Source: Gnomoniopsis sp. IMI 355080 (lineage: Eukaryota; Ascomycota; Sordariomycetes; Diaporthales; Gnomoniaceae). From it: a DNA stretch of 11,900 nt. The DNA lies in NCBI GenBank assembly GCA_027946555.1, contig JAPEVC010000447.1:1-11900 (forward strand), given 5' to 3'. Below are positions 1-6,484 of the stretch, one piece after another (positions within the stretch are counted from its first letter, which is position 1; each line of letters begins with the position of its first letter). A program made the position numbers and the translations under genes. The notes under the pieces were generated by a model. The model was not told where the DNA came from and did not search any database. It saw nothing but the letters and a program-made list of their open reading frames with translations.

Positions 1-1300
1 AACCCCCTGGGCTGTTGTGGTTCCCCTTTCCCCCGGCGGAACCGCAGCGGATGAGAGCAAACAATGCTGGCGGTGGACTTGATGTTTTGGAAAATGGGGA
101 TTGTGTGGAGTCTAGATGGAATGGCTTTGGATTTACTTGGCCTAGATTTCAGCTTCACTGCTAGTGCGGGAAGGTGGTATTCCAGGTTCTGATGAGACTT
201 CCGTTCGTCCATGGGCTCCATAATTCATTGCTCGTTTACCCCAGATTGTGTGGGGACGAAGTTGGGAAGAACGTGTGCGGTGGCATGTACATTACTCTGT
301 GTTTTTCTTTTCCCCACGGGGTGGAGCATGCATGTGCCTTGGATGAAAATGAGATCAACTTGCAGATACGCTGGGTGTTGTTCACTGACTGACGGACTGA
401 CGGCTGTTGATCAATACCCAGGTATCTCCAACTGACTGGACTACGTATGTCCGCCTGTGCGGAAACGATGTGAGACATGACTCGAGCTTTTGGAGGGGTG
501 TTGCATACAATACCCACGGAATACGTAGCTGGCAGAGGAAGGGGGGGGTTCAGCTGCGCAATGATGAGACACTATGTCTTCTTGTTCTGGAAGACTAGAA
601 GAAAGAATGAGTTCATACTGCACAATACAACTGCATCACAAGGTGAGATGTCACATAAGAAAGTTGGCTGCAAAAGATAAAACCCTAGTCGAAAGAAGTC
701 ATCGCTGCGTGGCTTTTATGCGGCCGGGCTGACGGTTCGCTTAGAGGGTTTCCGCAGTGGGAGAGAGAGCTGACGTCGGTTGGAAGATCAGGAGATCAAG
801 CTCGGGAGCTCCCCAGCTTTCTTGCAACTCAGACCTCTCGTTCTCGTAATAAATAATCGAGTCCGGTTTCAGGGGCCAAGTTGGAAGTGAGTCAACAGAA
901 CTGGGTAAAAAAATTAATTCGCTCAAAGCGAACATAGCAGCGAAAGTTGGCAAATATATTTTTCTTCCTTTAAATGATCTGGAGACGTGTCGTGTTTGGG
1001 GGTTGGGTGGTTCGGAACGAATAAGTGAAGGAAAAATCCATCTTTAAACACGCCACGGCCACGGGCGCATTCCGTGTAATCATGATCATGATCTCACGGG
1101 CGGGACGAAAACAAGATGGTGGAGCATCGAGCCACAGCCCACCTACTAAATTGGGCACCGCAGGGTAGTATGATTGGCTTACTAGGGACGTTTTGACAGC
1201 AAGCAGTATCTCTTTTGCTGGGCTCCGGGGGTGGTTTTGTTTGGATGGGTTTCCCCTGAAACTTTTCCTCATCTAGCTCTGGAGCCACCACTGTTGAAGA
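1..1300. other. Left flank, no gene recognised
   Basis: No reading frame here looks like a conserved protein. One frame (+) is open from base 3 to a TAG at 162-164 (54 codons) and could be the last codons of a gene entering from the left, but its translation matches nothing I know. Other ORFs are short, overlap in several frames and have no family motifs. A TGACGTCG element (CRE-like) lies near 772 and an ATTGG (inverted CCAAT) at 1173-1177. These could be regulatory, but motifs this short are expected by chance. Confidence 0.5.
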
Positions 1301-1342
1301 ATTCTCGTCGTTTTTATTCTTCTTGTCTTATTCGTGTCTCGG

Positions 1343-1371
1343 CTCACCTCACCTCACCTCACCTCACCTCA
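1343..1371. repeat. CTCAC pentanucleotide microsatellite
   Basis: CTCAC is repeated in tandem, nearly six copies, inside a wider pyrimidine-rich stretch that starts near 1295. It is a simple sequence repeat. Its position about 1 kb upstream of the alcohol dehydrogenase gives no clear role, although pyrimidine tracts are common in fungal promoters and leaders. Confidence 0.9.
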
Positions 1372-2206
1372 TCGCCCATCCCCGTATCGGGTTATTCTTT
1401 CAGAGCGGATCCCCTGACATCGGAGCATGGACTAGCTACTGCGTATACATAGTACTTACCTAGGTGGTTAGTAGACATTTTAGCTGGGTGCGGGTCCGTA
1501 CAACCGATTCGACGCCGGGATCAACCGGGCTTGTAGAAGCCATGGGGCTGTCTCAACAGAGCCTCATGCTCATATCTAAGATAGTCGACCAGATTCAGCT
1601 ACCCTCGTACTGCACTGCATTAAATTACATTCCCACGACAGAAGCTATTGATGGTGCTACACTTGAGTAGGGTAGGAAGGTATACTTTGCATAGATGCAT
1701 GGAGAAAGCAAGTTGAACTCGGCCTGTTTTGGGTACCTAAAGTAGGTACAGAATACTATGAACAGTACCTAGGTACCTAGGTACCTATGCGTTACGCAGT
1801 ACTCAGCAGGTAAAGTGGGGCATGCAGACAATCCGGGTGGCACGTTAGAATCGTACGACAGCTTCCCCCCCACGCAACATTGCACCCGACCTGTCAACCA
1901 TCAGCCCTGCTCAAACTGTGAACAACATCTCACCACACTGCAAAGAGGAACGAAACCTTGTACTCCACACACAAAGCCATGGCAATTCGAGCAATCAGGG
2001 GGTCCAGTCTCGACGCTGGTCCCGATCTCCCGGGTGGTTCTTGCCTTTATGTGCCAGGGTAGCCCCCCTCTCCGCCCTCTTGCTACCCAGTCTAGCGCTG
2101 TGCAACCCACCTGCAGTCTAGCTGTCTACCAGTCTATACCTAGTTACCGCCTAGTACCTGTCACCTAGTAACCTTGGCCCCCCTCCGCGTCTGGACTGAC
2201 TTCATC
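1372..2206 (+). other. Upstream region of the ADH gene, no coding signal
   Basis: This stretch has no conserved protein. A 117-codon open frame at 1815-2168 is rich in Pro, Ser, Thr and Cys and looks like translated C-rich promoter DNA. The last 350 bases are C/T-rich. Matches to the fungal CreA carbon-repressor consensus (SYGGRG or its complement) occur at 1868-1873 (CCCCAC), 2070-2075 and 2183-2188 (CTCCGC). Glucose repression would make sense for an ADH, but such 6-mers are common by chance, so this is only a suggestion. Confidence 0.4.
1765..1787. repeat. TACCTAGG palindrome array
   Basis: Three overlapping copies of GTACCTA/TAGGTAC make a nearly perfect self-complementary block. Partial copies lie just upstream (GGTACCTA near 1732 and TAGGTAC near 1743), and TTACCTAGGTGG occurs at 1457-1468. 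The same motif recurs at 5733-5744 and 11048-11065, always outside the recognised genes. From memory, such CCTAGGTA motifs are frequent in intergenic DNA of many Sordariomycetes; their function is unknown to me. Confidence 0.85.
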
Positions 2207-2374
2207 ATGAGTATAAAGCTCGCCAGGTCCTTCAACCTCAACCAGCTCTTGCCATCTTTACTTCGCCATCCAATTCCAAGAGTTAGACATATTACTACTC
2301 CTCCTCCTCGTATCTTTACCATTCACCACCTCTCACCTAGATCCACCTATTCAACCTACAAATACCGAGCCAAT
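2207..2374 (+). other. In-frame 56-codon N-terminal extension of ADH, presequence-like
   Basis: An ATG at 2207 is in frame with the ADH start at 2375, with no stop between. The 56 encoded residues contain no Asp or Glu and are rich in Arg, Lys, His, Ser and Thr. They begin MSIKLARSFNLNQLLPSLL, which could form a basic amphipathic helix. That is the composition of a mitochondrial matrix presequence, and yeasts do have mitochondrial ADH isozymes. Against it, C/T-rich leaders naturally translate into Pro, Ser, Thr, His and Leu without acidic residues, and a TATA-like box lies at 2212. I treat it as an optional extension and not as the main start. Confidence 0.3.
2212..2218 (+). promoter_or_regulatory. 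Candidate TATA box of the ADH gene
   Basis: TATAAAG stands 157 bases before the ADH start codon and is followed by about 150 bases of pyrimidine-rich DNA, the usual fungal initiator and leader composition. No ATG occurs between here and the start at 2375, so a transcript starting 30-60 bases downstream would have a clean leader. This reading competes with the N-terminal extension at 2207-2374, because such a transcript would start after the ATG at 2207. Confidence 0.5.
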
Positions 2375-3504
2375 ATGAGCAACGTCGAGATCCCCACCGA
2401 GCAATGGGCTCAAGTCTGCGAGCAAAAGGGCGGCCGTAAGTGCTTTCATCCACGCATTTCAAACCTCGTCTTACACTTCACCTATTCTAACGCATTCCTC
2501 CAGCCGTCGTCTACAAGAAGATCCCCGTCCCCAAGCCCGGCCCTGATGAGGTTCTTGTCAACGTCAAGTTCTCAGGTGTCTGCCACACCGACCTGCACGC
2601 CATGATGGGCGACTGGCCCATCCCCGTCAAGCTGCCCCTCGTCGGTGGCCACGAGGGTGCCGGCGTCGTCGTCCAGCGCGGCGAGCTCGTCACCGACGTC
2701 GACATTGGCGCCCACGTCGGCATCAAGTGGATCAACGGCTCCTGTCTTTCCTGCTCGTACTGCATGACCGCCGACGAGCCCCTGTGCGCCAAGGCCTCCC
2801 TGTCCGGCTACACCGTCGACGGCTCCTTCCAGCAATACGCTGTCGCCAAGGCCGCCCACGTCGCCCGCATCCCTGACGGCGTGGACCTCGAGTCTGTCTC
2901 GCCTGTGCTGTGCGCTGGCATCACCGTCTACAAGGGCATCAAGGAGTCCGGCGTGCGCGCGGGCCAGTGGATCGCCATTGCCGGCGCTGGTGGCGGTCTT
3001 GGCAACATGGCGTTGCAGTACTGCAAGGCCATGGGCATCCACACTATCGCCATTGACGGCGGCGACGAGAAGCGCCAGGCCTGTGCGGAGCTGGGCGCCG
3101 CTGCCTACGTCGATTTCTTCACCTCCAAGGACCTGATTGCCGACGTCAAGGCCTCTACCCCAGACGGCCTGGGCCCTCACGCCGCCATCCTGCTCGCCGT
3201 GTCCGAGAAGCCCTTCCAGCAGGCGGCCGCGTACGTCCGCTCCCGCGGTGTCGTGTGCTGCATCGGTCTGCCCGGCAATGCGTTCATCTCCGCGCCCGTC
3301 TTTGATACGGTCGTGCGCATGATCCAGATCAAGGGCAGCTACGTGGGTAACCGACAGGACACGCAGGAGGCACTCGACTTTTATGCCCGGGGACTTGTCA
3401 AGGCGCCCTTCAAGACGGTGGGATTGAGCGAGTTGCAGAATGTCTTTGACATGATGAAGGCCAACAAGATTGTCGGTCGCTATGTGGTTGACACCAGCCG
3501 ATAA
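2375..3504 (+). CDS. adh1: Zinc-dependent alcohol dehydrogenase, ADH1 type (one intron)
   Basis: This enzyme interconverts ethanol and acetaldehyde with NAD(H), in fermentation or ethanol use; the 353-residue form should be cytosolic. Joining 2375-2435 to 2504-3504 gives 353 residues, the usual length for fungal medium-chain ADHs. The GroES-like domain carries the catalytic zinc ligands Cys47 (GVCHTD), His70 (GGHEG) and Cys157, and the structural zinc ligands Cys101, Cys104, Cys107 and Cys115. The Rossmann fold has GAGGGLG at 181-187 and Asp205 at the end of the next strand, the residue that selects NAD over NADP. These positions are the yeast ADH1 residues plus four. The ATG at 2375 gives the standard MSNVEIPTEQWA start. 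Third codon positions are overwhelmingly C or G, typical of a highly expressed fungal gene. The adjacent genes do not suggest a shared pathway. Identity to the family is near certain; which paralogue it is cannot be told. Confidence 0.97.
2436..2503 (+). other. adh1: Spliceosomal intron of the ADH gene
   Basis: The 68-base intron has donor GTAAGT (2436-2441), branch site CTAAC (2487-2491) and acceptor CAG (ending 2503). Branch A to acceptor is 13 bases, normal for Pezizomycotina. It splits codon 21 after its first base. Splicing restores GGPVVYKKIPVPKPGPDEVL, which matches the family, while reading through destroys the protein. Confidence 0.95.
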
Positions 3505-4084
3505 AAAACAGAAAGTACGCGGCAAGAGGTCATTTTCAGTTGCACGATGGAATGCGAGGCATGGAGTTTTGGGATCGGTTGTGGGTTGAATATCTGGCTT
3601 GGCTGTCTTGCCTATGTTTTCTTTTTCTCAACTTTCTGGAATCAGCTGTATATAAAATACCAGGAAAAGGCGATGCTTGAGGGGATTAGGCATTGAATAT
3701 CAAACTTCTTCACTCAGCAAGACCATGGCGCGGCTACATTGTTTTTTGACCATGTGTGTACAGTTGCGTAAGCCAAAGTATGACGCGATGGAAAAAAAAA
3801 GGGTAGGCTGACATATTTGCTAGGTAATAGTAGCTCAATGTGCACCAATAGAAACACTTTGGAGGCGATTCAAGACCCATCACCCCTTAGCTACCTCGTG
3901 TCGTCTGTCTACCACACAGATGCCACTAGACGCCTGTTCTGCACAGCCTGTTTTGCAGACTGTATTCAGCCACCTTGGCTCTTTTACATGCTGTGACAGA
4001 TATATCAAAAGCGTTGAGTATATAGTGACCGGTAGTATGCCTTCGGGTGCTATTCATTCCTTAATCAGAGGAATACCTGCTTTA
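3505..4084. other. ADH 3' flank and spacer, no gene seen
   Basis: This begins with the ADH 3' untranslated region. A TATATAAAATA stretch at about 3649-3659 could serve in 3' end formation. Further right the DNA is mixed, with an A9 run near 3792. The only ORF of note (3920-4108, +) is short and has no motif. The decayed ankyrin gene may once have extended into the right end of this spacer. Confidence 0.5.
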
Positions 4085-5268
4085 CTAAGGAGGCCGGGTC
4101 GACGATAATATATATAAGTGCCACCTGCCCAACTTGTTGTTGTTGTTATTGTTGTCAGCAGCCTGGTCGGAATAAGCCTCTACGGCGGCAATTCCGTGCC
4201 CAAATTTAGCCACCAGCGAGGCTAGAATACTTATTTGCGCGGCTTGAGTAGCGCTCTTGAAGGAGCATATAATTGCCTACTCATCGCCACGAGAAGTGAG
4301 GAGGAACTTAATGGTCTCTCTATTATTAGCTCGAGCGGCAAATAAATATAGGCATCCAACACCATTCTTATACGATTCCAGATCCACATCTGCACCATAC
4401 CGCTCTACCAGGGGCGTTACTATGACAGTGTCGTCCCGAGCGGCTGTAAGTTGAGGGATACTGCCGTTCTTAAAGCGTCCGACTCGTTAATCACTCATAT
4501 CTTCCTGCAGCTGCGGGTCGTCGAGCAACAATCTTGCCACACGCACGTGACCGTCTCGAGCGGCTACGCAGAGATCCTGCTCGTGTAGCGATTTGGAAGC
4601 TGCGCTAGAGATTGGTCTGTGGAGCGGATTAGAAGCAAGACGCAGTCCATGTGGCCCCCTTGCAGCGGCTGAGACTATGACGTGGAAGTACTCGTGGCTG
4701 AAGGTCAGTAGTCGCCGGTCTGGGCAAGTCTCAAAAGCTATTATAAGATTTTTTTACTTATCCTGCACCTGCTGCAGATCGTAGAGCACTGCCTCTAGGG
4801 TAGGGAATATGCTTCCTGCTATCGGGAGAATAGTTGGACGCTGGACATTGGATTGACTTCCTCGGCGTCGTGCAGGTAACTGAGGGCGCATGGGTCTGCG
4901 CCGTTATTGAGAAGGTGCTGGAATAGCAACGTGGTCCCAGGCTGCAGTGAGGAGGAGAGGGCGCCCGAAAAAGGCGCTCTCTACGTTCACATCGACGTGT
5001 TGTCTGTTTTATCGCGCACCAAGGCTTGGCCAAGAGGTAGGTTTCCGAGAACAATGGCACTATAGAGAGTGTTTCGAGCGCGTAGTGTGGCTATAGTGTG
5101 CTCGTTGCTGTAGAACTTGACGTCGGTTATAGAACCAGAGTAGTAGTTAGCGGTTGCCTCAGTTATCATAAGATTGCTCTTCTCACCCATCGCTGTCTCC
5201 ATCAACCCATCGACAGTCTCGACAAATTCGAAGAAAAAAAAGTACAGAGACGTGCGTGTCATTGTCAT
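4085..5268 (-). pseudogene. Broken ankyrin-repeat protein gene
   Basis: The minus strand carries pieces of ankyrin repeats spread over different frames. Examples are TLYSAIVLGNLPLGQALV (5017-5070), VDVNVESAFFGRPLLLTAA (4940-4996), FQHLLNNGADPCAL (4882-4923) and CVAARDGHVRVARLLLDD (4517-4570), followed by GADVDLES and NRETIKFLL further down. Ankyrin repeats form protein-binding surfaces. The first piece (5268-4987) ends at TGA. The next shifts frame near 4925, another shift lies at a five-C run near 4653-4659 (a GGHMDC repeat continues in another frame), and the last 204-codon piece (4696-4085) contains in-frame TAA (4487-4489) and TAG (4277-4279). Near the end is a short Asn run (4135-4153). 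Too many breaks exist for introns to explain. The upstream end is uncertain; coding-like residues may reach about 5330. Any N-terminal effector domain is not recognisable. The ankyrin assignment is firm. Confidence 0.8.
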
Positions 5269-5330
5269 CGGCGGGACAAGGACGTAGATTCTTTGCTCTC
5301 AATAGCATTGCGCTAGCCTTGAACGAGAAG

Positions 5331-5790
5331 GACGGCATATACCAGAGAGCCTATAGTGAAGGTCGGGATCCTCAAAGTCTACCTTATGGTCTGCCTGGCG
5401 GTGAGGGTGGTTCGAACGGCAGTAGAGAAACACTTTGTTCTTTCAGGTCAGTCTATTTATAATGCTTGAAATGTTCAATTGTCATTACCACCAAGGCACC
5501 TGAGCTTGTGAAAAGGCCACTGCAAGAGCTACATTTCGCTTTCACAACCTTGAGCATCATTAATCTGCCGAAATCATTTAATGATTATGGCCAGCTGACT
5601 CACAGCCTGGTCATTACGCCCATAAGCCATCACGTCAAACTGGACTCCTGTTAGCAGGGCCTGAAAATCGGGCCTCCACTGAAAATAGCATTAATTTGGC
5701 CCTAAAAAGCTGATACTGGGTTGCAAATGTCGATACCTAGGTATTTATGGCGCTATGTGTGTGCTCGTGAAGGAATTGAAGATATAGCTT
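5331..5790. other. Spacer right of the ankyrin relic, no gene seen
   Basis: No conserved protein is visible in any frame. This could be the eroded 5' part or promoter of the ankyrin gene on the minus strand, but I find no domain to support that. The stretch becomes more A/T-rich toward 5790. Confidence 0.4.
5733..5744. repeat. ATACCTAGGTAT palindrome
   Basis: This is a perfect 12-base palindrome containing the TACCTAGGTA core seen as arrays at 1765-1787 and 11048-11065. Confidence 0.8.
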
Positions 5791-6039
5791 TTATCCCACA
5801 GAATTAATATAATTGGGATTAAATACCTCGAGATGTATATAGTCTTGTAGAACCTCTCTCGAAAGTATATCTATAATGATGATATCGACTCGTCTTGTTA
5901 AGCAAGACTCTGAATCCAGAATACCCCGGTAAACCTGATCGACAACGGTATTATTTCCTGCAATCCTGGAAAGTCGGTTGATGACGATATCAAGTCTTGC
6001 AACCCAGTATAAAACCACTGTAGAACTTAATTCATAGTG
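5791..6039 (-). pseudogene. Possible Dabb-like protein fragment
   Basis: The minus strand is open for 82 codons from after a TAG to a TAA-type stop, with no ATG in frame; the earliest alternative start is a GTG at 6018. The translation has alternating hydrophobic strands, RLSRIAGNN, then VDIIIIDILSREVLQDYI near the end. This recalls the stress-responsive alpha/beta-barrel (Dabb) fold, where a strand is followed by S-[KR]-E-x-L-x-x-Y. The resemblance is by eye and weak, and the His-containing end of that motif is absent. If real, it is an N-terminally broken copy. It could also be chance open DNA. Confidence 0.25.
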
Positions 6040-6105
6040 CTACCGTGGGAGTATTACGTGAGCGGACGTAAGATGAATAAGCGCGTGCTGCACGTTGGTG
6101 ATAAA

Positions 6106-6119
6106 GGGATAATTATCCC
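6106..6119. repeat. 14-base perfect palindrome GGGATAATTATCCC
   Basis: The sequence equals its own reverse complement over all 14 bases. It could be a dimeric factor site or incidental; there are no further copies in the window that I noticed. Confidence 0.6.
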
Positions 6120-6253
6120 CGCAGATAACGGAGCCTGATACAGGTTATGTTCAGGTCTGGATACTGGTTATAGTGGAATCAGGAAGGGCTGCACTAGGTG
6201 CACGAGGCGCTAGCGGATCCCTAATACCTAGCCCCTTCCCCGCTTCCGGCTCA

Positions 6254-6285
6254 CTGAGGATTCTTGCTCCTGTGCAAGAATCAGT
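6254..6285. repeat. Inverted repeat able to form a hairpin
   Basis: GATTCTTGC (6259-6267) and GCAAGAATC (6274-6282) pair perfectly around a six-base loop. Allowing a three-base bulge, the outer ACTGA and CAGT extend the stem to 12 pairs. It lies 200 bases before the HET gene. No role is known. Confidence 0.6.
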
Positions 6286-6484
6286 TTCTAGACTGCTAGA
6301 GAGCTGATATCAATACTATCGTTACCACCCCTACTAGTGATCTCTGCCTGACTGCAGTACTGACCCCTCGGCGTCTCTAACGAATCTGAGCAAGCAGTGT
6401 ATTGCTGCTTATAGAAGCTTAAGACTTTCCGAACCCAAGGCTTGTCGATGAGGGGCTATCATCCTCGTTATATGTTTTGTTATC

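Larger units (their letters stand above)
6040..6484. other. Upstream region of the HET gene, with small palindromes
   Basis: No intact gene is seen. The stretch holds a 14-base palindrome (6106-6119) and a hairpin (6254-6285), listed separately. A short frame (+) reads RKGCTRCTRR at 6181-6210 before a TAG, recalling the first CxxC half of a fungal zinc cluster, but no second half is found. The DNA immediately before the HET start shows no clear TATA box. Confidence 0.4.

Noticed and set aside
3..164. 54-codon open frame at the left edge as a possible gene 3' end
   Set aside because: Short, unrecognisable and with Gly/Trp/Phe-rich composition; not enough to call a gene.
1815..2168. 117-codon ORF upstream of ADH
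   Set aside because: Composition reflects C-rich promoter DNA, there are no motifs, and the region overlaps other open frames on both strands.
2572..3525. 317-codon open frame antisense to the ADH gene
   Set aside because: It mirrors the ADH exon. Strong G/C at third positions removes stops on the opposite strand; its translation is low-complexity Gly/Ala/Val/Asp and matches no family.
4758..5060. 100-codon minus-strand ORF inside the ankyrin relic
   Set aside because: The ankyrin-like residues lie in the other minus frames; this one is a shadow.
5395..5425. GGTTCGA box reminiscent of a tRNA T-arm
   Set aside because: No matching acceptor stem, D-arm or anticodon arm could be found around it on either strand.
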